64,000 nucleotides of DNA from DASXUX01 sp036504595 (GCA_036504595.1 DASXUX010000095.1:496001-560000); one strand, 5' to 3'; counted from the stretch's first letter, positions 35,542 to 43,014 are shown. Numbers and translations: made by a program. The notes: a model not told the origin generated them from the letters alone.

Positions 35542-35660
35542 ATGAGACGGGGGGACGGGGAGACGGGGTGACGGGGTGAAACAGCGACGCGGAGTCGCGG
35601 AGAGACAGAAGTAGGCAGCGGCAGTAAGCGGCAGGCAGGAATGAAGAACGGGAAGAGTGG
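35542..35660. repeat. Gap filled with short tandem repeats
   Basis: GACGGGG-type 7-9-nt repeats (about 35544-35580), a GCGACGCGGAGTCGCGGAGA stretch and AGTAGGC-type heptamers (35610-35636). No gene is seen here. Confidence 0.6.
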
Positions 35661-35752
35661 AAGTTGCGGCGCTGTCGCAAACCCCATTGCGGACGAAAAG
35701 CATGCCATCGCTCGGACGTACGAAAAGTGATAGAGATGCTGGGACTATTTTG

Positions 35753-35983
35753 ATGACGACGCACCAGTATCGCGGATACGTCTTCACGATCCGTTACGCG
35801 CCGCAGGATCCGGCGTTTAGCGTGGATTTCCCCGATGTTCCAGAGATTATCACGAGCGGCGAGACGCTCGCAGGCGCTTTCAAGAACGCCTGCGAGGCGC
35901 TGGATCTGCATCTGGAGAGCCTCCAGAAACTAGGCCAGCGCGCACCGCGGCCGCGGCACCGCATTCGTGTGCAGACGGTGTAG
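35753..35983 (+). CDS. HicB-like small protein (orphan)
   Basis: 76 residues from ATG 35753; longer upstream reading would use repeat DNA. The fold pattern YRGYVFTIRYAPQDPAFSVDFPDVPEIITSGETLAGAFKNACEALDLHLE matches the HicB N-terminal RNase-H-like domain (a strand pair, FPDxP, SGET, AxxNAxEALxxhL). HicB normally neutralises the HicA toxin. No HicA gene is seen on either side, and the short C-terminus (PRPRHRIRVQTV) lacks an obvious DNA-binding domain. This makes it an orphan or a stand-alone HicB-fold protein. It converges with the next gene at 17 nt. Confidence 0.7.
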   Translation: MTTHQYRGYVFTIRYAPQDPAFSVDFPDVPEIITSGETLAGAFKNACEALDLHLESLQKLGQRAPRPRHRIRVQTV

Positions 35984-36000
35984 CCGTTTAGAACACGCTC

Positions 36001-37491
36001 CTACTGCTTCAGGTACTCCACGAACTCTTTTTCCAGCGTCGCGTTGTCTATCCCAATGTAATCGCTGAGATTGGCATTCTTGACGCCCTTGTACGAATCG
36101 TAGACGAAATCCAGAAAATCCACGGCGTAGGCGCCCTCGTGTGTCTCGAGCAAAAACCGGCCCAGCGCCGCGGCCACTTCGGGATTTCCCGGCGTCAGCG
36201 GACTGTGGAACGCGCCATCGTCCAGGGGAAACAACGTGGCCAGCGCCGGCAGCGTCTTCTGCGCCTGCATCTCCGTCGCCTTCGTCACCGCTGGATGTTT
36301 GTGCCCGGCCGGCACCAGCCAGCGGCCTTTCTCGTCGGGCGTAGCGGCCTGAATGCTGTTGCCCACGCTGGCCTTGATCCAGGCCTTCGGCCCGCTCGCA
36401 CTCGTTCCTGAAACTTCCGACAGAATCTGCGCGGCGATTTGGTTGTTCAAATAGACGCCGCGAAAGGCTTCTGGAATGGCCGGCCCGAAGTACGACGCGT
36501 GCGAAATCGGCGTGTAGAATCCCGGCAGCAGCGAAAGGAAGCCGGCCCAGGCACCGATCGACTTCAGTTCGCGCTTGATCGTCGCGTCATACTCAGCCTT
36601 TTGCCCGAACAGATGCACCTGCATCTTCTTCGTCATGCTCAACGTGAAATTCATCTGCGGCGAACGCTTCTCCCGCAGGAAAAAGTTGGCGTACTCGTGG
36701 CAGCACGCCTGCACCATTCCTTCGCAACGCTCTGCCGCAGCGACGGTATCTTTGCGCGACTGCGTTGACCGAATCGTGAAATTCTGCGTCTCGACGATCC
36801 ACGGTCTGGCCGGTTCGGCATGAAGTTTGTCCGCGTCGTCCATCGGCAGCCACTTGCCGTTCTCGCACCATTCTCCTTTCTTGACGCGCTCGGCGGCGGC
36901 TGCCGGAACCCATCCGACGTCTGGAACGTACGCGTTGCCTTTTTGCGTTTGCTGAGCGGCATACGCCTCGCGCCATTCGGTCCCCGTTCTCACATAGCCC
37001 AGCGCCTGTCGAGCCGCCGCATTGTCCGGATCGGCGTCCATCGCCTGCCGCAACAGATCGCACGCGATGGTCGGCAAGTTCGATCGGTAATAGGTGGCCG
37101 CCAGATCGGCCAATCCCGTCGCGCGCCCCTTCTGAGCCGTCTTTAATCGAGTGGCAAGCTCTTTCTGCTTGGTCTCGTCCAGCGCCACTGCGGCCGGAAT
37201 CGCCGCAACGTTCTTTTTCAGGTCGGCGAGCGCCGCGTATTTGTCGTCGAGACTTTCGATTTGCGAGACGATCGTGGACGCCTCCGCTTTAGCCTGAAGC
37301 GTAATCAGCCACTGCGCGGTCGCCGCCAGGCCAGCCAGATACGCGCTCTCCGCTTTGCGAACCCCGTCCGGCAGCGACTTCAGAGCGGCTGCGCGAACCT
37401 GCCGGTCCGCGGCTCGGCGCTGGGATATCTCGCTGCCGCGGACGTTCAGCGCAATAAGGACCGTGGCAACAACCCAAAACATGCGACGCAT
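36001..37491 (-). CDS. Exported TPR-containing peptidase-MA-like protein, probably inactive
   Basis: 496 residues. AGGGAGA precedes the ATG, and a signal peptide (MRRMFWVVATVLIALNVRG) is present. Residues about 25-130 are helical. A TPR-like pair follows (ATYYRSNLPTIACDLLRQAMDADPDNAAARQALGYVRTGTEW). The C-terminal half matches the layout of exported DUF1570/peptidase-MA-like proteins (FTIRSTQSRKDTVAAAERCEGMVQACCHEYANFF, then GVYLNNQIAAQILSEVSG, then GPKAWIKASVG). In active relatives the last two segments carry HExxH and WxxEG; here those residues are absent, so I infer a catalytically dead member. Role unknown. Confidence 0.65.
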   Translation of the reverse strand: MRRMFWVVATVLIALNVRGSEISQRRAADRQVRAAALKSLPDGVRKAESAYLAGLAATAQWLITLQAKAEASTIVSQIESLDDKYAALADLKKNVAAIPAAVALDETKQKELATRLKTAQKGRATGLADLAATYYRSNLPTIACDLLRQAMDADPDNAAARQALGYVRTGTEWREAYAAQQTQKGNAYVPDVGWVPAAAAERVKKGEWCENGKWLPMDDADKLHAEPARPWIVETQNFTIRSTQSRKDTVAAAERCEGMVQACCHEYANFFLREKRSPQMNFTLSMTKKMQVHLFGQKAEYDATIKRELKSIGAWAGFLSLLPGFYTPISHASYFGPAIPEAFRGVYLNNQIAAQILSEVSGTSASGPKAWIKASVGNSIQAATPDEKGRWLVPAGHKHPAVTKATEMQAQKTLPALATLFPLDDGAFHSPLTPGNPEVAAALGRFLLETHEGAYAVDFLDFVYDSYKGVKNANLSDYIGIDNATLEKEFVEYLKQ

Positions 37492-37648
37492 CGTTCGGAA
37501 TTCTCCCTGCTCGTCCTGACAGTACAGATTGCTCGCCCGCGCGTTACATTGCTATCGCTTTTTCACCGCCAGAGCGTTGCGGGCGGCTGTCCAGACTTTT
37601 CACCGCGACTTGCCTCACTCCTCTGCCCGCAGTAACGTCTCTTCCCGC

Positions 37649-39712
37649 ATGTACTCACGAATGACTTTTCTCTGCGCTGCCCTGGTGCTCCTCGTGTTGG
37701 CCGCTCTGCTGGGGCTGCAGCTTGTGCGCAAGACGCCGGCGTCCCAACCGGCCGGCACGGAGACCGGCGCTACCCCGGTCGCCGCGACCGAGGCGAAAGC
37801 GCAAGTGCCCGGACCGTCCGGACCGGAAAACCTGTACATCGCCCACGAAGATCCGAAAGCCGGCCGAACGATTCACACCGTGCTGACCACACGCAAGGGC
37901 GGCACCGTTTACCAGGCATTCGTGCGCTATCAGCCGCAAAACGTGCCGCTCGCCGAAGTGCCCGGTTTGAGCGATCTCTCGTCCATCATGCAGCTTCCGC
38001 CGTTTATTACGCGCGTCGATCAGGAAACAGAAATGCTGATCGACAACCTCGGCCAAGTGGGCCGCTCGGTGATCAGTTCGCATCTTTACCTGCACCCGTA
38101 CACGGCTCACGTGATCGCCTACGATCTGGCCAGCACCAGCGGCGGGCAAGCGCAGCGTTTCGTCGGCCATCTCACGCGCTCGGGCATCACGGTGGAAGTC
38201 TTCCGCGGCGGAGAATCCATTGACCGTCACGAACTGCCGTTCTCGTCGCGCGACACCTTCATCCCGGTGGAATACGAATTCATCCACCAGTGGTTCCTGA
38301 ACAATCCCGAAGCGCTGAAGGCTCAAAGGCCCGTCAACTTCTCGATCTTCATTCCCGAAGTGATGTGCTTCCTGCTGCTGACCGCCACACCGAAAGGCGA
38401 GGAGGTCGTCCCGATCGGAAGCGCCACCTACGACTGCGCCCGCTATGAAGTCATCACCACCTCCACGCAATCCGCCGAAACGCTGCAGGGACGCCAGACG
38501 ATGTGGTTCGACAAGCGCAAAGGCGTGATGATGAAGCGTGAGGACTTTGAGGCCAGCCTCAAGCCCGGCGACGCTCCGGTGACCGAACGCGGCGGCATCG
38601 AGAATCTCGCGCAGATGCAGGAACTGCTCGTGCGCGCTCCCACACTTCCGCCGAAGCCCCTGCCCTACCCGCTCGATCAAAACATCACCTACACTGTCCA
38701 GGTTCCTACCAAGCCTGACGCGGCCAGCAAGACCTCCGCTTCGCCCCCCAAAGAGACTGGCGGCGCGGAATTCGGCCGCGTGCGCCTGCACTTTTCCCGC
38801 TGCAGCGCGAATGCGGCAGCAGGCGGAGCGACCTACGAAGCGGTTGCGAGCGTCAACCTCGAAAGCCAAAGTTCCGGCCGGCATGAAACAGCGACGACTC
38901 GCTTCGACGCCAACTGGATGCCGATCTGGTACGAAGCCTCGGGCGACGAGTTCGGCGAAGGCGACGCCAAAGCAACCTACGCCCTCGCGGCACGCGTGCG
39001 CTCAAAACAAATCGAGGTGTCTCTGAAGCGCGAAGTGGACCAGCAGCAGAACTCCGACACCGCTCCCGAAACACAAAATCCAAAATCCAAGAACCAAAAT
39101 CCGGAAGACCCGCTCGTCCGCGTCCCGATCAGCGATGAGGAATTGAAGGCGCAGCAAACGACCCGCAGCGCGCCCCGCCTGACGGCTCAAACCATCGCGC
39201 GCCCGCTGTCGGAAGGCACATTTCTCTACGATTTCAACCGCGTCGAACAGCTCGCGGTGCTCGCCGCGCGCCTGCCGCTTCCGCCGGCCGGCACGGAGGC
39301 CGGCGCTACCGGTTCCCCTCTCCCCCGCGAGGGAGAGGGGCTAGGGGTGAGGGGGCCGCAGGCGAGCTACCAGAAAGCCGCTCTGTATTGCGTGCGGCAG
39401 AACCGCTGCGGCATCATCATGTTCGAAATCAAGCCGGAGCCCCGGCCGGCGCTCAGCGAACGGCAGAAACTGCGATTGACCACGCGAGATCGCCAGGAAC
39501 CGCAGCTTTACGTCGCCAGCGTCGCCAGCGCGCTTCTGCCTTGCCGCATGCTCCTGACTCCGGATGGCCGGATGCTCGAACTGACCTTGAAGTACGGCAA
39601 TCAAGAAGTCGTCTACACGCTCGACGACCCCATTATGCGCTACCGCGCCGAACGCGCTCGCCGCCAGAAGCTTCAGGAAGGGCCGCAGCTTATTCGGGCG
39701 CCGTGGTGGTGA
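37649..39712 (+). CDS. Membrane-anchored exported protein of unknown function
   Basis: 687 residues from ATG 37649 (an alternative is ATG 37661; earlier starts give an unlikely Arg/His-rich leader). One N-terminal membrane helix (about 5-27, FLCAALVLLVLAALLGLQLV) precedes a beta-rich exported region. It has repeated polar strands (YLHPYTAHVIAYDL, TVEVFRGGESIDRHELPFS, YEVITTSTQSAETLQGRQTMWFDKRKGVMMKREDF) and a second half with FGRVRLHFSRCSANAAAGGATYEAVASV. The layout resembles exported proteins that read out lipid or polymer precursors, but I recognise no family. Palindromic inserts lie at 37735-37774 and 39287-39340, and a heptamer array encoding QNPKSKNQNP lies at 39074. All are in frame and in linker-like places. 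Confidence 0.65.
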   Translation: MYSRMTFLCAALVLLVLAALLGLQLVRKTPASQPAGTETGATPVAATEAKAQVPGPSGPENLYIAHEDPKAGRTIHTVLTTRKGGTVYQAFVRYQPQNVPLAEVPGLSDLSSIMQLPPFITRVDQETEMLIDNLGQVGRSVISSHLYLHPYTAHVIAYDLASTSGGQAQRFVGHLTRSGITVEVFRGGESIDRHELPFSSRDTFIPVEYEFIHQWFLNNPEALKAQRPVNFSIFIPEVMCFLLLTATPKGEEVVPIGSATYDCARYEVITTSTQSAETLQGRQTMWFDKRKGVMMKREDFEASLKPGDAPVTERGGIENLAQMQELLVRAPTLPPKPLPYPLDQNITYTVQVPTKPDAASKTSASPPKETGGAEFGRVRLHFSRCSANAAAGGATYEAVASVNLESQSSGRHETATTRFDANWMPIWYEASGDEFGEGDAKATYALAARVRSKQIEVSLKREVDQQQNSDTAPETQNPKSKNQNPEDPLVRVPISDEELKAQQTTRSAPRLTAQTIARPLSEGTFLYDFNRVEQLAVLAARLPLPPAGTEAGATGSPLPREGEGLGVRGPQASYQKAALYCVRQNRCGIIMFEIKPEPRPALSERQKLRLTTRDRQEPQLYVASVASALLPCRMLLTPDGRMLELTLKYGNQEVVYTLDDPIMRYRAERARRQKLQEGPQLIRAPWW
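37735..37774. repeat. Palindromic module pair (one intact), intragenic
   Basis: 37751-37774 reads stem GCCGGC, loop ACGGAG, stem ACCGGC, tail GCTACC. A decayed copy in the opposite direction precedes it. The pair encodes PASQPAGTETGATP right after the membrane anchor. Confidence 0.8.
39074..39101. repeat. Heptamer cassette (CAAAATC type, 4 units), intragenic
   Basis: It encodes QNPKSKNQNP in a linker of the anchored protein. Confidence 0.75.
39287..39357. repeat. 24-nt module followed by type B hairpin, intragenic
   Basis: 39287-39310: stem GCCGGC, loop ACGGAG, stem GCCGGC, tail GCTACC. 39315-39340: CCCCTCTCCC pairs with GGGAGAGGGG around CCGCGA. A G-rich tail follows to about 39357. Together they encode AGTEAGATGSPLPREGEGLG in frame. 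Confidence 0.85.
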
Positions 39713-39718
39713 AACAGC

Positions 39719-39753
39719 AGGGTTCGGGGTCCGGGGTTCAGGGGTCAGGGTCA
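39719..39753. repeat. Heptamer cassette (GGGTTCA type, 5 units)
   Basis: It starts 7 nt after the stop of the anchored protein gene and is the reverse complement of the type at 18486-18520. The 295-nt gap 39713-40007 holds this array, a loose inverted pair of GACGGGCACC/GGTGCCCGTC (39793-39835) and a terminator. No gene is seen. Confidence 0.75.
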
Positions 39754-39962
39754 GAGAAGGCTTGTTACAATCCGAGCCGGAGATACGGGGGACGGGCACC
39801 AAGACTTATCTCGCTGTTCAATGATCGGTGCCCGTCTCCGGATCTCTGGAGCGCCTTCGCTTTGAGTTTCGCGTCGGAGACTACGCCCGCGCGCCGCTGA
39901 GCCGCCATCACCATGCCTGTCGCCCTCTGCGTACCTATGCGCTGAATAGATACGAGAGGCCA

Positions 39963-39988
39963 ACAAAAAACCCGGCCGAAGCCGGGTT
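39963..39988 (-). terminator. Intrinsic terminator for the minus-strand gene 40008-40946
   Basis: On the minus strand AACCCGGC pairs with GCCGGGTT around a TTCG tetraloop, followed by a run of T. It lies 20 nt past the stop codon. Confidence 0.9.
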
Positions 39989-40007
39989 GAGTGCTGAGGA
40001 GGCTTGC

Positions 40008-40946
40008 CTAGTGGCGCCAGTGACTGCGGACGACGGTGCCGTCTTTCTTCACATAAGACCTGACAAGAGTCCCGCCGGCCGATGGCATTCTTGAAGCGCT
40101 CGAACCCCGAAACGTTCCGCCAGCGCTGTAGTATCGCGTGGCGTCCGAGGGAGCAGGATCGGCGGCGGCGATCGGCTTTTCAGTCTTTGGACTCGCGACA
40201 ACTTCCTTCCCAACCCATCCGGCGACTTGATCGTAAGAGCCGATCTCTTTGTAAGTTTCATCGGCGACGGTCAACTTCGTTCGCTTCGGCTTGTCCTCAT
40301 AGAAGTAGGTCCAATATGCGCCGAGCATGAACTCGCGTTCTTCTTCGTCCAGTCCTTTGAACTTCTTCGTCACGCGGACACGAGCAACGTCTCCGCGCAG
40401 AGCGGCGGTTGCGATAAAGCCAGCGTCCACGAACTTCTGAAGTTGAACCTCTACCGTTGTTGGCGGTTCCTCTGCTTGGATGACATTCGTGGCCGGGGCG
40501 TTGTCCTGTGGGGCTTCTGGTGGTTTGACGGGGACGGCGATAACGGCGTGCTCTCCGGCGTCGTCTTTCGGCAGAATCAATGCCTCGGGCGGAGGCGGCG
40601 TCGAGATCAGCGGCGGTTCTGACGTGTCACGCTTCGCGGTATTGATGATGGCGGGCTGCTTGACAGGCGCGGTTTCTGGCGGTCGAGCGACTCGGCCCGC
40701 AAAGAAAATCGCGTAGATTAACAGGCCGAAGAGACCCAGCCCGAGCAAGCGGGCAAAGCTCCCAACGCTTCCGGAAGTTTCGCCGCCACTCACGAGCGGG
40801 ATAAAGAAACCGCCCCCGCGCAGCATGCGCCCGAGCTTCGCATCGCGTCCGGTTCGGCTAGTCGGAATTCCAGTCGCGCGTGCGAAGCGAGCTTTTGCCG
40901 CCGAGATTCCTACCGCGCGTTTCCAACTGAATCCGCCGAAGCCCAT
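40008..40946 (-). CDS. Membrane-anchored protein with a basic phage-like N-terminus
   Basis: 312 residues. ATG 40946 is chosen because AAGGAGGGG lies 6-8 nt upstream. The N-terminus (GFGGFSWKRAVGISAAKARFARATGIPTSRTGRDAKLGR) is a basic motif I associate with small proteins of phage or island origin. One membrane helix follows (about 68-88, FARLLGLGLFGLLIYAIFFAG), then a Pro-rich stalk (about 90-165). A compact domain comes next (VQLQKFVDAGFIATAALRGDVARVRVTKKFKGLDEEEREFMLGAYWTYFYEDKP), and the basic C-terminus has VRSYVKKDGTVVRSHWRH, a motif also seen on similar proteins. Function unknown. The terminator downstream fits a monocistronic unit. Confidence 0.65.
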   Translation of the reverse strand: MGFGGFSWKRAVGISAAKARFARATGIPTSRTGRDAKLGRMLRGGGFFIPLVSGGETSGSVGSFARLLGLGLFGLLIYAIFFAGRVARPPETAPVKQPAIINTAKRDTSEPPLISTPPPPEALILPKDDAGEHAVIAVPVKPPEAPQDNAPATNVIQAEEPPTTVEVQLQKFVDAGFIATAALRGDVARVRVTKKFKGLDEEEREFMLGAYWTYFYEDKPKRTKLTVADETYKEIGSYDQVAGWVGKEVVASPKTEKPIAAADPAPSDATRYYSAGGTFRGSSASRMPSAGGTLVRSYVKKDGTVVRSHWRH

Positions 40947-41398
40947 ATTCCCCTCCTTCATGTTCGATAGCGGTCCTTAAATCTACCCCATTTTAGGCCC
41001 TTCCGGTTCCAAAAACGGCCGTTTTTTGTAATCGGCGCTTGGCGCCCGTCTGGCGCGCTCAACCCCTGAAACGGGCAAGCAGAAGATCCGGGGACGAGAA
41101 GATCCGGAAGATCCGGGGACGGCCCACGAGACTTTTTCCGCTGTTCTCCGTCCCCGTCTCTCGGTCAGCAGCAGTGAAGCTATAACACATTGCAGATACA
41201 TGCTTTATAAGTCACCACTCCTGATCTTGCTACTACTGTAGGGAAAATGGTTTATAAGATGACGAAATGTTAATCACCACATAAGTCACCAGAGCTCATT
41301 TTTTTATTCCTTTTAGCATAAATATTTATGAGATCCGCGGCCATTGATAAGTCACCAAAACGAGCTAATAGTAGATACTTATAAACTCGTAAGCGTTC
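40947..41398. other. Non-coding gap, AT-rich, with repeated ATAAGTCACCA
   Basis: The first part holds a GATCCGGGGAC-type repeat (about 41084-41120). From 41180 the GC content falls sharply. The 11-mer ATAAGTCACCA occurs at 41207, 41281 and 41347 (spacings 74 and 66), with a degraded copy near 41253. No gene is seen. Candidate roles are an operator array or an integration or replication-related site; nothing decides between them. Confidence 0.55.
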
Positions 41399-41580
41399 AG
41401 CCCCGGCAGGGGCGATACACGGGTAGCCCACGGCGTAAGCCGTGGGAACAGACGGCGTGGGAATGGAGAGCCCCGGATGGGGCGACACGGCGAGCAGCAC
41501 CAGCATGTGCCGCCCCATCCGGGGCTAACGGGATCGTTTACGCCCTCTCCCCGCGGCTTACGCCGCGGGCTACCCGTGTA
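41399..41580. repeat. Nested inverted repeat with covarying hairpins
   Basis: The outer arms 41416-41446 and 41550-41580 are inverted copies of each other, and each holds its own hairpin (CCCACGGC-GTAA-GCCGTGGG versus CCCGCGGC-TTAC-GCCGCGGG). The inner arms 41469-41484 and 41511-41526 are inverted copies with stem GCCCC. A further GCCCC hairpin lies at 41400-41413. Confidence 0.75.
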
Positions 41581-41610
41581 CCGCCGCTCCGCGGCTACGA
41601 ACGGCCCGGC

Positions 41611-41691
41611 GTTGTCGACGCGATGGGCGTGATGGACGCAATAGACGCGACGGGCGTAATGGACGCAATGGACGCAATGGTCGCGATGGAC
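41611..41691. repeat. Nonamer tandem repeat (GCAATGGAC type, 9 units)
   Basis: Nine 9-nt units in exact register, ending at a TGA. There is no gene context; the next gene begins at 41759. Confidence 0.8.
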
Positions 41692-41758
41692 TGAACGGTT
41701 ACGGCAGTTAAAAATTCAAAACGCGGAAACCAAAACCGAGGATGAACGGGGGTGCGAC

Positions 41759-43006
41759 ATGATCGCTTCGACGATCGGTGGGGAGAAAGTGCGGGTGTGC
41801 GATGCGGTGGCGGAGGAAACGGAGAAGCGCTTGGCGGCGTACCGGCGCGAGAAGGAGAAGTTTGGGAAGCATCCGATGTGGCGGAGGCTCACCGGGCTGA
41901 CGTTTGATTACGAAGAGCGCGTCACGCGGAAAGCGCGCAAGGAAGGGCTGAAGCGGCTGCTGAGGTGGCTGAAGAGAACAGCGAACAGCACAAGACTTCA
42001 ACACAGAGGCGCAGAGGACACAGAGGTCACAGAGAGAAGACAAAGGGAAGAAAAGAAAATCAGTTTAACCAGGTCGTGGGACATTGCGCCGGAACAGTGG
42101 GTGCGGGCGGAAGTTTGTGGGACGCAGTTTGAGGAGCTCTGTCAGCGGCTGGAGATTTCTTCGGCGCGGCTGACGAGCTTGACCAAAGAGTGTTGCGGGA
42201 TGACAGCGCTGGAAGTGATCGACGGGTTCAAGGTCGAGCGGGTGAGGCTAGGACTGATTGCGAAGCTGCGCGAGGCGGCGCGGGAGTTGTGGGGGGTGCC
42301 GGGATACTGCGTTTACGAAAAGTTGGGGCCGCACGGACGAACTGAAAGTCAAAAGTTAAAAGGAAAAAGTCAAAAGAAACTGCACGGGGAAGCGGGCGAG
42401 ACGGAAACGGAAAGTCAAGAGTGCAAGGCGGCCCCCTCACCCCTAACCCCTCTCCCGCCGGCACGGAGGCCGGCGCCACTGGGAGAGGGGAGCCGGAGCG
42501 GCGGGCGGGACGCCCGCGATACGAACGAGGGCCGGGGAGAGAACGGCACGCAATCCGGGAGGATTGCGCTACAAACGAAGCGGCCGCAGTATTTTCGGGC
42601 GCGTAATGCGGAGTGGCGGACGGAGGATGAGATCGGGGAGCGGGAGCGGAGGACGAAGGCTCTGCTGGCGAAGCTGCGCTCGGAGTGGAGCGCGGAAGTG
42701 TTTGCGATGGAGCTTGGGTTTGCGAATTCGGGGCGCATGAATCGGGCGTGCGTCAATGTGCTGGGCAAAACGTTTCGGCAGATCGAGCGGGCGCTCGTTG
42801 ACGAAGTCGTGCGATACTATATTTGCGCCGAAGACAAACTGCTGCGCGAGATCGCGTGCCGGGAGGATTCCATTTTGGCGTTTTGTGCGCGGGAGCTCTA
42901 TGACGGGACGGAAGAAAAGCCGGAGCGGCCGTTCCTCGATAACTGGTCTCTGCAGGAAACGTTTGCGCGGGATTGGCTGAGCCGAATGTCTTCAGCCTTC
43001 GGCTGA
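41759..43006 (+). CDS. AraC-like helix-turn-helix protein, enlarged by repeat DNA
   Basis: 415 residues with an ATG start. Two segments look like AraC-type DNA-binding halves: FEELCQRLEISSARLTSLTKECCGMTALEVIDGFKVERVRLGLIAKL (about residues 122-168) and FAMELGFANSGRMNRACVNVLGKTFRQIERALVDEVVRYY (about 316-355). Between them sit repeats translated into low-complexity protein: a HRGAEDTEVTE stretch, AAAGTCA heptamers and a large composite of palindromes (42430-42568). About 100 residues therefore look like repeat-derived filler between conserved parts. The C-terminal codons and stop lie in a hairpin (42988-43010). No target is known. Neighbours are a repeat-rich gap and the serine dehydratase fusion. 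Confidence 0.6.
   Translation: MIASTIGGEKVRVCDAVAEETEKRLAAYRREKEKFGKHPMWRRLTGLTFDYEERVTRKARKEGLKRLLRWLKRTANSTRLQHRGAEDTEVTERRQREEKKISLTRSWDIAPEQWVRAEVCGTQFEELCQRLEISSARLTSLTKECCGMTALEVIDGFKVERVRLGLIAKLREAARELWGVPGYCVYEKLGPHGRTESQKLKGKSQKKLHGEAGETETESQECKAAPSPLTPLPPARRPAPLGEGSRSGGRDARDTNEGRGENGTQSGRIALQTKRPQYFRARNAEWRTEDEIGERERRTKALLAKLRSEWSAEVFAMELGFANSGRMNRACVNVLGKTFRQIERALVDEVVRYYICAEDKLLREIACREDSILAFCARELYDGTEEKPERPFLDNWSLQETFARDWLSRMSSAFG
41998..42034. repeat. CACAGAGG-type short repeat, intragenic
   Basis: Repeated CACAGAGG/GCAGAGGA units are translated as HRGAEDTEVTE inside the HTH gene. This type of repeat is, to my knowledge, common in intergenic DNA of several phyla. Confidence 0.65.
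42345..42379. repeat. Heptamer cassette (AAAGTCA type, 5 units), intragenic
   Basis: Five 7-nt units translate as ESQKLKGKSQKK in the linker of the HTH protein. Confidence 0.8.
42430..42568. repeat. Composite palindromic element with a nested 24-nt module, intragenic
   Basis: In reverse order relative to 20252-20322: type B stem arms 42447-42456 and 42481-42490 flank a complete 24-nt module (42457-42480; stem GCCGGC, loop ACGGAG, tail GCCACT). A second module variant follows with a 5-nt loop (42501-42523), then the type C hairpin (42549-42568). The whole stretch stays in frame. Confidence 0.85.
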
Positions 43007-43010
43007 AGAC
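42988..43010 (+). terminator. 10-bp hairpin spanning the HTH gene stop codon
   Basis: GTCTTCAGCC pairs with GGCTGAAGAC around TTC, and the TGA stop lies in the right arm. No T-run follows; an A-rich heptamer array does. It may pause transcription or protect the 3' end. Confidence 0.5.
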
Positions 43011-43014
43011 AATT

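Noticed and set aside
35657..35752. HicA toxin remnant upstream of the HicB-like gene
   Set aside because: Translation of this stretch shows none of the HicA features (GSH motif, basic C-terminus); it is mostly repeat-derived DNA.
39828..40094. Small plus-strand frame after the anchored protein gene
   Set aside because: It crosses the terminator of the minus-strand gene and the 3' end of that gene, and has no ribosome site.
3056..42523. 24-nt palindromes as transcription terminators
   Set aside because: Most copies are inside open reading frames and none has a T-run.
42988..43010. Classical rho-independent terminator
   Set aside because: The hairpin is strong, but an A-rich array rather than a T-run follows on the plus strand, so only a weaker hairpin role is claimed.
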